NCBI RefSeq assembly: GCF_018614775.1
Contig: NZ_JAGGOF010000008.1
Coordinates: 1-63,695 of the forward strand
Direction of reading: 5' to 3'
DNA: 63,695 nt
Source of the DNA: Pseudomonas fluorescens
GTDB taxonomy: Bacteria; Pseudomonadota; Gammaproteobacteria; Pseudomonadales; Pseudomonadaceae
Shown here: positions 22,801-32,636 of the stretch, one piece after another
How the letters are laid out: every line of letters starts with the position of its first letter
Position numbering within the stretch: the first letter of the stretch is position 1
Translations under genes and position numbers: made by a program
The notes under the pieces: model-generated
Database searches by the model: none
Seen by the model: the letters and a program-made list of their open reading frames with translations, nothing else
Told to the model about the DNA's origin: nothing

Positions 22801-23702
22801 TGGAAATAGCCGTTGAGGGCCAGGTTGTGGATTTGTACGGGCTTGCGCTCGGCATAGGCACCCTGGAGTTGCGGCGCGTTCAGGCGCATGGCCGCGCTTT
22901 GCACCGTGCCCGCGCCCCAGCTGAGCCAGAACTCGCCGCCGGCCTGGAGCTGGGCCACATTCCATTGACCGGTCAGGCGTTTCGGCAGCCATCTGGACCA
23001 GTCGCTTTGCGGCAGGCTCAGGTAGGCATCGGCCTCGCCATTCTTCCAATCGCTGGCGCGCAGGCGGGTCCGCAGGTTGATCGCCACGGGCTGGCCGTCG
23101 GGCAGGGTCAGGCGTGCGTCGAGACGCTGGCGGGTGGCGCCGGTGCGCAGGCTCAGGCCGACGTAGGTCAGGGTCAGCGGGGGGTGTTCAAGGGGTTGCA
23201 GGGTGACCTGGCTATCGAGTACCGACAGCAGGGTCACCACTTGCATGCGATCCAGCACCTGCTGCGGATCAAGCGGCTGATCGTCCTGCACCGGCAGGCC
23301 TTCGAGGGCCCACTTGCCGTCGGCACCCTCCTTGAGGCTGATTTTCAGGCCGCTGAGTTCCAGGTGAGCAATGCGCAGCTGACGCGCTACCAGGCTGCCC
23401 CACACATCAGGCACCGCCCGGACCTGGTCCAGGTGCAAGGCGTTCGGCCCGTCGCCGACCACCACGTCGTGCGCGGCCAGGATCGGCGCCAGCGCACTCC
23501 AGCCACCTTCCAGACTGCCGATGTGCACCGGCAGGCCCAGGGCTTGTCCGGCCCGGCTTTCAACCTCGGCGCGGTATTCAGCGACCAGCGGAACCAGCTC
23601 GCGACCGAGGCTGACATACAACGCCAACAGCACCAGCAGCAACGCACACAGGCCCAGCCCCCAACGGGTCAGCGCAGCCAAAAAGCGCGTCAGACGCTCC
23701 AT
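19899..23702 (-). CDS. yhdP: YhdP, AsmA/TamB-like bridge protein
   Basis: A 1267-aa giant inner-membrane-anchored protein. One N-terminal transmembrane helix (about 12-34, WGLGLCALLLVLLALYVSL) precedes a long beta-rich repeat region (DUF3971, then an AsmA-like C-terminal part) ending in GPWKEPKITFDKPF. In E. coli, YhdP, TamB and YdbH are redundant candidates for phospholipid transport to the outer membrane. It is downstream of rng (61-nt gap), the order found in many gammaproteobacteria. Length matches the family. Confidence 0.93.
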   Translation of the reverse strand: MERLTRFLAALTRWGLGLCALLLVLLALYVSLGRELVPLVAEYRAEVESRAGQALGLPVHIGSLEGGWSALAPILAAHDVVVGDGPNALHLDQVRAVPDVWGSLVARQLRIAHLELSGLKISLKEGADGKWALEGLPVQDDQPLDPQQVLDRMQVVTLLSVLDSQVTLQPLEHPPLTLTYVGLSLRTGATRQRLDARLTLPDGQPVAINLRTRLRASDWKNGEADAYLSLPQSDWSRWLPKRLTGQWNVAQLQAGGEFWLSWGAGTVQSAAMRLNAPQLQGAYAERKPVQIHNLALNGYFQRGSQGFTATFDSLAMNLGETRWESRLVLQQSNATEQAEERWHVQADRLDLTPLTPLLNALAPLPEGVATVVDRLKVTGSLRNVLLDYRPQNTGDQKISFATNLDTVGFDAYHGAPAARNVSGSLSGDLGGGELRMDSKDFSLHLDPIFAKPWQYLQANARLTWKLDKQGFTLIAPYLKVLGEEGRIAGDFLIRLHFDHSQEDYMDLRVGLLDGDGRYTAKYLPAALSPALDEWLRTAIVKGAVDQGFFQYQGSLNRGAEDAARSISLFFKVHDAELAFQPGWPSVSKVSGDVFVEDSGVRIFASQGQLLDTRVKDVAVSIPHAPSGQSAHLLLDSGFAGGLGDGLKILQTAPIGTAETFAGWEGEGDLQGSLKLDIPLAKGEQPKILVDFAIDKARLKLSEPVLELTQLKGDLRFDSHKGLSGKGISARAFDRPVTAQIFAEGRAGALNTRVAASGQVDVKNLTSWLNVTQSLPVSGVIPYQLQVILDGADSQLSVNSSLKGVAVDLPAPFGMAADVGRDTVFRMTLQGPERRYWVRYGDLASFTYAAPSGKTAEGRGELLLGAGEAVLPGARGLRLRGTLPELDVSPWQDLASKYAGQDPGGSAKQLLSSVDLTVGKLTAMGTTLDQASVQLDRKPDAWGLRLDSQQAKGNVSLPDAKAAPIGIKLDYVRLPAVDPTVQADENAPDPLASVDPTRIPAMDIAIDQLFQGPDLVGAWSLKVRPTAKGIALNNLDMGLKGMVLNGSAGWEGAPGSTSSWYKGRISGKNLADVLKGWGFAPSVTSQEFRLDVDGRWPGSPAWVATKRFSGSLDASLSKGQFVEVEGSAQALRVFGLLNFNSIGRRLRLDFSDLFGKGLSYDRVKGLLVASNGVYVTREPITLTGPSSNLELNGTLDMVADRVDAKLLVTLPVTNNLPIAALIVGAPAVGGALFLIDKLIGDRVARFASVRYDVKGPWKEPKITFDKPF

Positions 23703-23763
23703 GTCAGTGGCCTCCCCGGCAAAAAAATAAGCACATCTGCGGTCTCGCCGCTTCCCAGGCCCT

Positions 23764-25221
23764 TCAGAGCAACACCACGTCGTATTGTTCCTGGGAATAC
23801 ATGGTTTCTACCTGGAACCGAATCGTACGACCGATAAAGGCTTCCAGCTCGGCGACGTTGCCCGACTCTTCATCGAGCAGGCGATCAACCACTTTCTGGT
23901 TCGCCAACACTCTATAGCCGGTGGCCTGGTAAGCGCGCGCTTCGCGGAGGATTTCGCGGAAGATTTCGTAACACACGGTTTCCGGGGTCTTCAACTTGCC
24001 CCGCCCCTGGCAACTGCTGCAGGGTTCGCAGAGCACCTGCTCAAGGCTTTCGCGGGTACGCTTGCGGGTCATCTGCACCAGGCCCAGCTCGGTGATGCCG
24101 ATGATGTTGGTCTTGGCGTGATCGCGCTCCAGCTGTTTTTCCAAGGTCCGCAGCACCTGGCGCTGGTGCTCTTCATCCTCCATGTCGATGAAGTCGATGA
24201 TGATGATCCCGCCCAGGTTGCGCAGGCGCAGTTGCCGGGCGATGGCGGTAGCGGCTTCCAGGTTGGTCTTGAAGATGGTTTCTTCGAGGTTGCGGTGGCC
24301 GACGAATGCACCGGTGTTGACGTCGATGGTGCTCATGGCTTCGGCCGGATCGACGACCAGATAACCACCGGACTTGAGCGGCACTTTGCGTTCCAGGGCT
24401 TTCTGGATTTCGTCCTCGACGCCGTACAAGTCGAAGATCGGCCGCTCGCCAGGGTAATGTTCGAGACGGTCGGCGATTTCCGGCATCAGCTCGGCCACGA
24501 ACTGCGTGGTCTTCTGGAACGTTTCCCGGGAATCGATGCGGATCTTCTCGATCTTCGGGCTGACCAGGTCGCGCAGGGTTCGCAACGCCAGGCCCAGGTC
24601 TTCGTAGATCACGCTGGGGGTGGCGATGGTCTTGATCTGCGCGTCGATCTGGTCCCAGAGCCTACGCAGGTAGCGGATGTCCATCAGGATTTCATCGGCT
24701 CCGGCCCCTTCGGCAGCAGTGCGCAGGATGAAACCGCCGGCCTCCTTGATGCCTTCTTTTTCCACGCAGTCGCTGACCACTTTCTTCAGGCGGTCGCGCT
24801 CGGCTTCGTCTTCGATTTTCAGCGAGATGCCGACATGGGCCGTGCGCGGCATGTACACCAGGTAGCGCGACGGAATCGACAGTTGCGTGGTCAGGCGCGC
24901 GCCTTTGGAACCGATGGGGTCCTTGGTGACCTGCACCACCAGGCTTTGCCCCTCATGGACCAGCGCGCTGATGCTCTCCACCGCCGGCCCTTCGCGCATG
25001 GAGATTTCCGACACATGGATGAATGCCGCGCGGTCCAGGCCGATGTCCACGAATGCCGCCTGCATGCCCGGCAATACCCGGACCACCTTGCCTTTGTAGA
25101 TATTGCCGACGATGCCGCGCTTTTGCGTGCGTTCGACGTGAACTTCTTGCAACACGCCGTTTTCAACCACCGCCACGCGCGATTCCATCGGCGTGATGTT
25201 GATCAGGATCTCTTCACTCAT
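23764..25221 (-). CDS. rng: Ribonuclease G
   Basis: A 485-aa RNase E/G-family endoribonuclease that matures the 16S rRNA 5' end and cleaves some mRNAs. An N-terminal S1-like domain (about 35-125) is followed by the catalytic DNase I-like domain with metal-binding aspartates in STIDVNTGAFVG and IIIDFIDMEDEEHQ, and a zinc-link CEPCSSCQGRG. It lacks RNase E's long disordered tail. Start MSEEILINITPMESRVAVVENG matches the family; nine residues of the longer frame were dropped. It follows maf by 45 nt. Confidence 0.95.
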   Translation of the reverse strand: MSEEILINITPMESRVAVVENGVLQEVHVERTQKRGIVGNIYKGKVVRVLPGMQAAFVDIGLDRAAFIHVSEISMREGPAVESISALVHEGQSLVVQVTKDPIGSKGARLTTQLSIPSRYLVYMPRTAHVGISLKIEDEAERDRLKKVVSDCVEKEGIKEAGGFILRTAAEGAGADEILMDIRYLRRLWDQIDAQIKTIATPSVIYEDLGLALRTLRDLVSPKIEKIRIDSRETFQKTTQFVAELMPEIADRLEHYPGERPIFDLYGVEDEIQKALERKVPLKSGGYLVVDPAEAMSTIDVNTGAFVGHRNLEETIFKTNLEAATAIARQLRLRNLGGIIIIDFIDMEDEEHQRQVLRTLEKQLERDHAKTNIIGITELGLVQMTRKRTRESLEQVLCEPCSSCQGRGKLKTPETVCYEIFREILREARAYQATGYRVLANQKVVDRLLDEESGNVAELEAFIGRTIRFQVETMYSQEQYDVVLL

Positions 25222-25266
25222 GGCAGGGTCTCGTTCAGGCATGTTCACGATTATGGCCGCATCAAG

Positions 25267-25875
25267 TCAGACGGCGCCCGGGGCGCGCTCAAGGGATTGC
25301 CAACAGGGTATGCCGAAATCACCCAACAGTTGCGCGGTTTCGCACAGCGGCAAGCCAACCACCGCAGAATAGCTGCCCTCAAGCGCGGCGACGAACACCG
25401 CGCCCAGGCCCTGGATGCCATAGCCGCCGGCCTTGTCCCGGGGCTCGCCACTGGCCCAATAGGCCGCCGCTTCCGGCTCGCTGATGGCGCGAAAGCGCAC
25501 CCGGCTGCGAACCACCCGGGATTCGCAGCGCTGGCCTTCCAGCACGGCAATGGCGGTCAGGACTTCATGCTCGCGTCCGGACAGGCTCATGAGCATCGCC
25601 AGGGCGTCAGACTGATCCAGCGGCTTGCCGAGAATCTGTCCATCCAGCACCACCGCCGTGTCGGCGCCCAATACACAGCCATCCGCCTCGGTGGGCAACG
25701 CCCGTCGCCCGGCCTCGGCTTTGCCGCAGGCCAGGCGCTCGACATAGGCCGATGGGCTTTCTTGATCCAGGGGAGTTTCGTCGATGTCCGCATTGATGGC
25801 GGTAAAGCGCACGCCGATCTGCGTGAGCAGTTCACGCCGGCGCGGCGAGCCTGAGGCGAGGTAAAGCGGTTTCAT
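25267..25875 (-). CDS. maf: Maf-family nucleoside triphosphate pyrophosphatase (YhdE type)
   Basis: A 202-aa house-cleaning NTP pyrophosphatase. It opens [24 protein letters not shown], with the phosphate-binding SPRR motif, and contains [16 protein letters not shown] (about 71-86). YhdE-type Maf proteins hydrolyse dTTP, UTP and pseudouridine-TP. The ATG at 25875 was used in place of the adjacent upstream TTG. It sits between mreD and rng, as in E. coli. Confidence 0.93.
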   Translation of the reverse strand: MKPLYLASGSPRRRELLTQIGVRFTAINADIDETPLDQESPSAYVERLACGKAEAGRRALPTEADGCVLGADTAVVLDGQILGKPLDQSDALAMLMSLSGREHEVLTAIAVLEGQRCESRVVRSRVRFRAISEPEAAAYWASGEPRDKAGGYGIQGLGAVFVAALEGSYSAVVGLPLCETAQLLGDFGIPCWQSLERAPGAV

Positions 25876-25905
25876 CAAGACATCTCCCGCTCAAACCCGA
25901 ACGAA

Positions 25906-26391
25906 TCAGTTGATTTTGAAACGCAGGCGCAAGCCACGCAAACCGAAGCTGACCCAGGGCCAGAGCAACGCGCTGACCAGGGCCGGCAGTACCAGCGCCA
26001 GCGTCGGCTGGCGATTGCCGGTCAATGCGCTGAGCCACAGCTGTACCAGCTGCGCCAGGCCGAAGATCACCAGGATCACCAGGCACTGCTGCCACATGGG
26101 GAACATCCGCAAGCGTTGTTGCAGCGACAGCACCAGGAAAGTAATCAACGTCAGGATCAGTGCGTTCTGGCCCAGCAGCGTGCCATAGAGCACGTCCTCG
26201 GCCAGGCCCAGGCACCACGCGGTGACCATCCCGACCTTATGCGGCAAGGCCAGCGCCCAGAATGCCAGCAACAGGGCCAGCCACAGCGGCCGCAGGATTT
26301 CCATGAACTGCGGCAGCGGCGAAACGCTGAGCAGCAGGCCGATGGCGAAGGTCAGCCAGACCATCCAGCCGTTACCGGATTTACTGCTCAT
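25906..26391 (-). CDS. mreD: Rod-shape protein MreD
   Basis: A 161-aa polytopic inner-membrane protein with about five hydrophobic segments (for example WMVWLTFAIGLLLSVSPL near 9-26 and LWLALLLAFWALAL near 37-50). It belongs to the MreBCD elongasome that directs lateral wall growth. Its ATG overlaps the mreC stop by 4 nt. Confidence 0.92.
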   Translation of the reverse strand: MSSKSGNGWMVWLTFAIGLLLSVSPLPQFMEILRPLWLALLLAFWALALPHKVGMVTAWCLGLAEDVLYGTLLGQNALILTLITFLVLSLQQRLRMFPMWQQCLVILVIFGLAQLVQLWLSALTGNRQPTLALVLPALVSALLWPWVSFGLRGLRLRFKIN

Positions 26392-27509
26392 TCTTCTCGT
26401 GCTCCCCTGGTGGCAGGTGCGGCGGCCGGGGCAACGGCCGGCGCGGCGGCGGGTGGCTTGGCCGCGGGCCGGGCATGCTGTGTCGCCGGCGCATGACTGG
26501 TCGACCGGGCCGGGGTCGCGACCGGCGCCGTGGCGGCTGGCGTCGTTGGCGCGGCCGGTGCAACCGCTGCAGCCACTGGCTTGGGCACGGTGGCCGGCAC
26601 CGGCGCGCTTGAGGCAGCCGACTCATTGCCCTGGCGGTCCTGGGCTTCCTGGGCCACGGCGGCTTCGTTGGCGCGTTCTTCCGGCGTGCGGTTGTCGCTG
26701 AACACCAGCAGCAGGTAGCGGCTGCGGTTCAGCGCGGCGGTCGGCACGGCGCGGACGATGGCGAACGGCTGGCCGGAATCATGGATGACTTCCTTGACTG
26801 TCGCCACTGGGTAACCGGCCGGGAAGCGCTGGCCGAGGCCGGAGCTGACCAGCAGGTCGCCTTCCTTGATGTCGGCAGTGTCGGCCACGTGGCGCAGTTC
26901 CAGACGCTCCGGGTTGCCGGTGCCGCTGGCAATGGCGCGCAGGCCGTTGCGGTTGACCTGCACCGGAATGCTGTGGGTGGTGTCGGTCAGCAGCAGTACG
27001 CGGGACGTGTAAGGCATCAACTCCACCACCTGGCCCATCAGGCCACGGGCGTCGAGCACCGGCTGGCCGAGGACCACACCGTCGCGCTCGCCTTTGTTGA
27101 TGAGGATGCGGTGAGTAAAGGGGTTGGGGTCCATGCCGATCAACTCGGCCACTTCGACCTTCTCGTTGACCAGCGCGGAGGAGTTGAGCAGCTCGCGCAA
27201 CCTTACGTTCTGCTCGGTGAGGGCCGCCAGTTTCTGCATGCGCCCCTGCAGCAGCAGGTTTTCGGTCTTGAGTTTTTCGTTTTCGGCGACCAGTTCGGTG
27301 CGGCTGCCAAACTGGCTGGCCACACCCTGCCACAAGCGCTGCGGCAGGTCGGTGATCCAGTAGGACTCCATCAACACCAGCGACATCTGGCTGCGCACAG
27401 GCTTGAGCAGCGTGAAACGGGCATCGACCACCATCAGCGCGACCGATAGAACGGCCAGCACCAGCAGGCGCACACCCAATGAGGGGCCTTTGGCAAAAAG
27501 CGGTTTAAT
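26388..27509 (-). CDS. mreC: Rod-shape protein MreC, probable ATT start
   Basis: About 373 aa from the proposed ATT, or 363 aa from the conventional TTG at 27479. A short basic cytoplasmic N-terminus (IKPLFAKGPSLG) precedes a single transmembrane helix (VRLLVLAVLSVALMVVDARF), a coiled coil (about 70-115, LVAENEKLKTENLLLQGRMQKL) and the beta-barrel MreC core with GERDGVVLGQPVLDARGLMGQV. A long Pro/Ala-rich tail (last 80 or so residues) ends the protein. ATT at 27509 is preceded by GGGAGGA at 7-nt spacing, while the TTG has only AAAGG upstream. It scaffolds the MreB/PBP2 elongasome. Confidence 0.88.
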   Translation of the reverse strand: MKPLFAKGPSLGVRLLVLAVLSVALMVVDARFTLLKPVRSQMSLVLMESYWITDLPQRLWQGVASQFGSRTELVAENEKLKTENLLLQGRMQKLAALTEQNVRLRELLNSSALVNEKVEVAELIGMDPNPFTHRILINKGERDGVVLGQPVLDARGLMGQVVELMPYTSRVLLLTDTTHSIPVQVNRNGLRAIASGTGNPERLELRHVADTADIKEGDLLVSSGLGQRFPAGYPVATVKEVIHDSGQPFAIVRAVPTAALNRSRYLLLVFSDNRTPEERANEAAVAQEAQDRQGNESAASSAPVPATVPKPVAAAVAPAAPTTPAATAPVATPARSTSHAPATQHARPAAKPPAAAPAVAPAAAPATRGAREE

Positions 27510-27591
27510 AGGCCGCTCCTCCCAGGCAAATGTTCTCTTTATTCATACGGCATCAAACCGGCCTGGAGTCGAATGACAAGATAAACGCCAA

Positions 27592-27617
27592 CGGGCAGCA
27601 CTGCAAAGTGCTGCCCG
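27592..27617 (-). other. Strong hairpin between mreB and mreC
   Basis: A perfect 10-bp GC-rich stem CGGGCAGCAC/GTGCTGCCCG with a 6-nt loop, 30 nt past the mreB stop. The minus strand continues TTGGCGTTTATCTTGTC without a U-tract. It probably lowers mreCD expression relative to mreB, by attenuation or by protecting the mreB 3' end. Confidence 0.6.
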
Positions 27618-27647
27618 GAGCGAACAACATAGACTAACCAGCAAGGC

Positions 27648-28899
<1,252 letters not shown>

Positions 28900-29187
28900 A
28901 TGGCGCTTGAACGCTCCGACGTGGAAAAAATCGCTCATCTGGCCTGCCTGGGCCTCGATGAAGCCGATCTTCCACACATCACTTCTGCCCTGAACAGCAT
29001 TCTGGGGCTGGTCGACGAGATGCAGGCGGTCAATACCGACGGTATCGAACCGCTGGCCCACCCACTGGAAGCCAGCCAGCGCCTGCGCGCCGACGTCGTG
29101 ACCGAATCCGATCATCGCGAGGCTTACCAGTCCATCGCACCAGCGGTCGAAAACGGCCTGTACCTGGTTCCGAAAGTCATCGACTAA
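28900..29187 (+). CDS. gatC: Asp/Glu-tRNA amidotransferase subunit GatC
   Basis: A 95-aa subunit that wraps around GatA and links it to GatB in the GatCAB complex. The family pattern is clear: [21 protein letters not shown] at the N-terminus, [22 protein letters not shown] in the middle and the C-terminal LYLVPKVID. The complex amidates misacylated Asp-tRNA(Asn) and/or Glu-tRNA(Gln). gatA follows after 16 nt. Confidence 0.95.
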   Translation: MALERSDVEKIAHLACLGLDEADLPHITSALNSILGLVDEMQAVNTDGIEPLAHPLEASQRLRADVVTESDHREAYQSIAPAVENGLYLVPKVID

Positions 29188-29203
29188 AGGGAAAGAGCCT
29201 CTC

Positions 29204-30655
29204 ATGCATCACATGACCCTGGCCGAGATCGCCCGCGGACTCGCCGATAAAACGTTTTCTTCCGAAGAGTTGACCCAGGTCCTGCTGGCGCGCATCGCCC
29301 AGCTCGATCCGCAACTCAACAGCTTCATCAGCCTCACCGAGGAGCTGGCCCTGAGCCAGGCCAAGGCCGCCGATGCCCGCCGCGCAGCCGGTGAAAGCGG
29401 CGCCCTGCTCGGCGCGCCGATTGCCCACAAGGACCTGTTCTGCACCCAGGGCATCCGCACCAGCTGCGGCTCGAAGATGCTCGACAACTTCAAGGCCCCG
29501 TACGACGCCACCGTGGTCGCCAAGCTGGCCGCCGCCGGCGCCGTGACCCTGGGCAAGACCAACATGGACGAATTCGCCATGGGTTCGGCCAACGAGTCGA
29601 GCTACTACGGCGCGGTGAAGAACCCGTGGAACCTTGAACACGTACCGGGCGGTTCGTCCGGCGGTTCCGCCGCTGCGGTGGCCGCGCGCCTGCTGCCGGC
29701 CGCCACCGCCACCGACACCGGCGGCTCGATTCGCCAGCCGGCGGCGTTCACCAACCTCACCGGCCTCAAGCCGACCTACGGCCGCGTTTCGCGCTGGGGC
29801 ATGATTGCCTATGCATCGAGCCTCGACCAGGGCGGCCCACTGGCCCGCACCGCCGAAGACTGCGCGATCCTGCTGCAAGGCATGGCCGGCTTCGACCCGA
29901 ACGACTCCACCAGCATCGATGAGCCGGTGCCGGACTACAGCGCCGGCCTCAACGCTTCGCTGCAAGGCCTGCGCATCGGCGTGCCGAAGGAGTACTTCAG
30001 CGCCGGCCTCGACCCGCGCATCGCCGAGCTGATCCACACCAGCATCAAAGCGCTGGAAAAGCTCGGCGCAGTGATCAAGGAAATCAGCCTGCCGAACATG
30101 CAGCACGCCATTCCCGCGTACTACGTGATCGCCCCGGCGGAAGCCTCCTCGAACCTGTCGCGTTTCGACGGCGTACGCTTCGGCCATCGCTGCGAGAACC
30201 CGCAAAACCTGATCGATCTGTACAAGCGCTCCCGTGGCGAAGGTTTCGGTGCCGAAGTGCAGCGTCGGATCATGGTCGGGGCCTACGCCCTGTCCGCCGG
30301 TTACTACGATGCCTACTACCTCAAGGCGCAGAAAATCCGCCGACTGGTGAAGAACGACTTCATGGCCGCCTTCAACGAGGTCGACATCATCCTCGGCCCG
30401 ACCACGCCGAACCTGGCCTGGAAACTCGGCGCCAAGACCAGCGATCCGATCGCCGAGTACCTGGAAGACGTCTACACCATCACCGCCAACCTCGCCGGTT
30501 TGCCGGGCCTGTCCATGCCGGCCGGTTTCGTCGATGGCCTGCCGGTGGGCGTGCAGTTGCTCGCGCCGTACTTCCAGGAAGGCCGTCTGTTGAACGTTGC
30601 CCATCAGTATCAGTTACACACTGACTGGCACACCCGCACACCAACCGGCTTCTGA
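29204..30655 (+). CDS. gatA: Asp/Glu-tRNA amidotransferase subunit GatA
   Basis: A 483-aa amidase-signature enzyme that frees ammonia from glutamine for GatB. The Ser-cisSer-Lys triad is K76 ([10 protein letters not shown]), S151 ([12 protein letters not shown]) and S175 ([12 protein letters not shown]). Start at [10 protein letters not shown] was preferred to the second ATG 9 nt later because it keeps the usual family length and spacing from GGGAAAG. It lies between gatC and gatB in one operon. Confidence 0.96.
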   Translation: MHHMTLAEIARGLADKTFSSEELTQVLLARIAQLDPQLNSFISLTEELALSQAKAADARRAAGESGALLGAPIAHKDLFCTQGIRTSCGSKMLDNFKAPYDATVVAKLAAAGAVTLGKTNMDEFAMGSANESSYYGAVKNPWNLEHVPGGSSGGSAAAVAARLLPAATATDTGGSIRQPAAFTNLTGLKPTYGRVSRWGMIAYASSLDQGGPLARTAEDCAILLQGMAGFDPNDSTSIDEPVPDYSAGLNASLQGLRIGVPKEYFSAGLDPRIAELIHTSIKALEKLGAVIKEISLPNMQHAIPAYYVIAPAEASSNLSRFDGVRFGHRCENPQNLIDLYKRSRGEGFGAEVQRRIMVGAYALSAGYYDAYYLKAQKIRRLVKNDFMAAFNEVDIILGPTTPNLAWKLGAKTSDPIAEYLEDVYTITANLAGLPGLSMPAGFVDGLPVGVQLLAPYFQEGRLLNVAHQYQLHTDWHTRTPTGF

Positions 30656-30665
30656 GGAGAAACAC

Positions 30666-32111
30666 ATGCAATGGGAAGTCGTGATCGGGCTGGAGATTCA
30701 TACCCAGCTCACCACCCGGTCGAAAATCTTTTCCGGCAGTTCCACCACGTTCGGCTCCGAGCCCAACACCCAGGCCAGCCTGATCGATCTGGGCATGCCC
30801 GGCGTGCTGCCGGTGCTCAACGCCGAAGCGGTGCGCATGGCGGTGATGTTCGGTTTGGCCATTGACGCCGAGATCGGCCAGCACAACGTGTTCGCCCGCA
30901 AGAACTACTTCTACCCGGACCTGCCCAAGGGCTACCAGATCAGCCAGATGGAACTGCCGATTGTCGGCAAGGGCCATCTGGACATCGCCCTGGAAGACGG
31001 CACGGTCAAGCGCGTCGGCATCACCCGTGCGCACCTGGAAGAAGACGCTGGCAAGAGCCTGCACGAAGAGTTCAACGGCGCCACCGGCATCGACCTGAAC
31101 CGTGCCGGCACGCCGCTCTTGGAAATCGTCTCCGAACCGGACATGCGCAGCGCCAAGGAAGCCGTGGCCTACGTCAAGGCGATCCACGCGCTGGTGCGTT
31201 ACCTGGGCATCTGCGACGGCAACATGGCCGAAGGTTCGCTGCGCTGCGACTGCAACGTGTCGATCCGTCCCAAGGGCCAGGTCGAGTTCGGCACCCGCTG
31301 CGAGATCAAGAACGTCAACTCGTTCCGCTTCATCGAGAAGGCAATCAACAGCGAGATCCAGCGCCAGATCGAGCTGATCGAGGACGGCGGCAAGGTCATC
31401 CAGCAGACCCGCCTGTACGACCCGAACAAGGACGAAACCCGTCCGATGCGCAGCAAGGAAGAAGCCAACGACTACCGCTACTTTCCCGACCCGGACCTGC
31501 TGCCGGTGGTCATCGAGGATTCGTTCCTCAATGAAGTGCGCGCCACTCTGCCAGAACTGCCACCGCAGAAACGCGAGCGTTTCCAGGCGCAGTTCGGGCT
31601 GTCGAGCTACGACGCCAACGTGCTGGCCACCAGCCGCGAGCAGGCCGACTACTTCGAAAAGGTCGTGAGCATCGGCGGCGACGCCAAGCTGGCGGCCAAC
31701 TGGGTGATGGTCGAACTGGGCAGCCTGCTGAACAAGCAAGGCCTGGAAATCGACGAGTCGCCGGTGTCGGCCGAGCAACTGGGCGGCATGCTGCTGCGGA
31801 TCAAGGACAACACCATTTCCGGCAAGATCGCCAAGATGGTGTTCGAAGCCATGGCCAACGGCGAAGGCAGCGCTGACGAGATCATCGAAAAGCGCGGCTT
31901 GAAGCAAGTCACTGACACCGGGGCGATCAGCGCCGTGCTCGATGAAATGCTCGCGGCCAACGCCGAGCAGGTCGAACAATACCGTGCGGCAGACGAAGCC
32001 AAGCGCGGCAAGATGTTCGGCTTCTTCGTCGGGCAGGCCATGAAAGCTTCCAAGGGCAAGGCCAACCCGCAACAGGTCAACGAACTGCTGAAAAGCAAGC
32101 TCGAGGGCTGA
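30666..32111 (+). CDS. gatB: Asp/Glu-tRNA amidotransferase subunit GatB
   Basis: A 481-aa kinase-like subunit that phosphorylates the tRNA-bound Asp/Glu side chain, then amidates it with ammonia from GatA. It starts [25 protein letters not shown], includes the family signature [11 protein letters not shown], and has a C-terminal YqeY-like tRNA-binding tail (about 410-481). The ATG follows GAGGAGA at 6-nt spacing, which rules out the upstream in-frame start inside gatA. Confidence 0.96.
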   Translation: MQWEVVIGLEIHTQLTTRSKIFSGSSTTFGSEPNTQASLIDLGMPGVLPVLNAEAVRMAVMFGLAIDAEIGQHNVFARKNYFYPDLPKGYQISQMELPIVGKGHLDIALEDGTVKRVGITRAHLEEDAGKSLHEEFNGATGIDLNRAGTPLLEIVSEPDMRSAKEAVAYVKAIHALVRYLGICDGNMAEGSLRCDCNVSIRPKGQVEFGTRCEIKNVNSFRFIEKAINSEIQRQIELIEDGGKVIQQTRLYDPNKDETRPMRSKEEANDYRYFPDPDLLPVVIEDSFLNEVRATLPELPPQKRERFQAQFGLSSYDANVLATSREQADYFEKVVSIGGDAKLAANWVMVELGSLLNKQGLEIDESPVSAEQLGGMLLRIKDNTISGKIAKMVFEAMANGEGSADEIIEKRGLKQVTDTGAISAVLDEMLAANAEQVEQYRAADEAKRGKMFGFFVGQAMKASKGKANPQQVNELLKSKLEG

Positions 32112-32123
32112 CTTGCAGACGGT

Positions 32124-32230
32124 GATCGTTCCCACGCTCTGCGTGGGAACGCCTCACTGGACGCTCCGCGTCCGCTTTTGTGACGCAGAGCGTCACGGGC
32201 TGCATTCCCACGCAGAGCATGGGAACGATC
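32124..32230. repeat. Family-2 palindromic repeat (about 107 nt)
   Basis: GATCGTTCCCACGCTCTGCG opens and its inverse closes the element, with an inner inverted pair (GACGCTCCGCGTCC / GACGCAGAGCGTC). The same composite element recurs at 37.88, 42.51 and 49.85 kb. It fills the gap between gatB and the RlpA-like gene and could act as a 3' stabiliser. Confidence 0.8.
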
Positions 32231-32243
32231 ATGGGGTCATAGA

Positions 32244-32621
32244 ATGAAGCGTCTGCTCGGCGCCTGCGCCCTGCTGTCCCTGCTGGCCGGTTGCGCCAGC
32301 CAGAGCGGGACGGTCGATCCACACGGCTACGACCAGACCGGCCTCGCCTCTTATTACGGCTCCAGGCACCACGGCAAGCGCACCGCCAGCGGCGAGCGCT
32401 TCGACCCGCACAGCCTGACGGCCGCCCATCGCCAGTTGCCGTTCGGCACACGGGTGAAAATCACCAACCTGAGCAACAATGACAGTGTCGTGGTCCGCAT
32501 CAATGACCGCGGCCCGTATACTCGGGGGCGCTTGATCGACGTGTCCCGCGAAGCGGCCGAGCAACTGGGCATGTTGCGCACCGGCACCGCGCGGGTGCGC
32601 GTGCAAGCCCTCGACGATTGA
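32244..32621 (+). CDS. RlpA-like double-psi beta-barrel lipoprotein
   Basis: A 125-aa predicted lipoprotein with lipobox LLAGC (acylated Cys about 17 in MKRLLGACALLSLLAGCAS). The rest is a DPBB/RlpA domain: GLASYYGSRHHGKRTASGERFDPHSLTAAHRQLPFGTRVKITNL, then VVRINDRGPYTRGRLIDVSREAAEQLGM. RlpA proteins are septal lytic transglycosylases acting on denuded glycan; this short version lacks the SPOR domain of classical RlpA, so septal targeting is doubtful. Confidence 0.88.
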   Translation: MKRLLGACALLSLLAGCASQSGTVDPHGYDQTGLASYYGSRHHGKRTASGERFDPHSLTAAHRQLPFGTRVKITNLSNNDSVVVRINDRGPYTRGRLIDVSREAAEQLGMLRTGTARVRVQALDD

Positions 32622-32636
32622 TAACGGAGTCCGGCC

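Noticed and set aside
20979..23837. 952-codon open frame on the plus strand
   Set aside because: Antisense to yhdP; the protein is low-complexity (His, Gln, Arg, Val-rich) with no motif. Typical high-GC shadow frame.
23785..25854. 689-codon plus-strand frame
   Set aside because: Antisense across rng and maf, both clear conserved genes; composition is that of a shadow frame.
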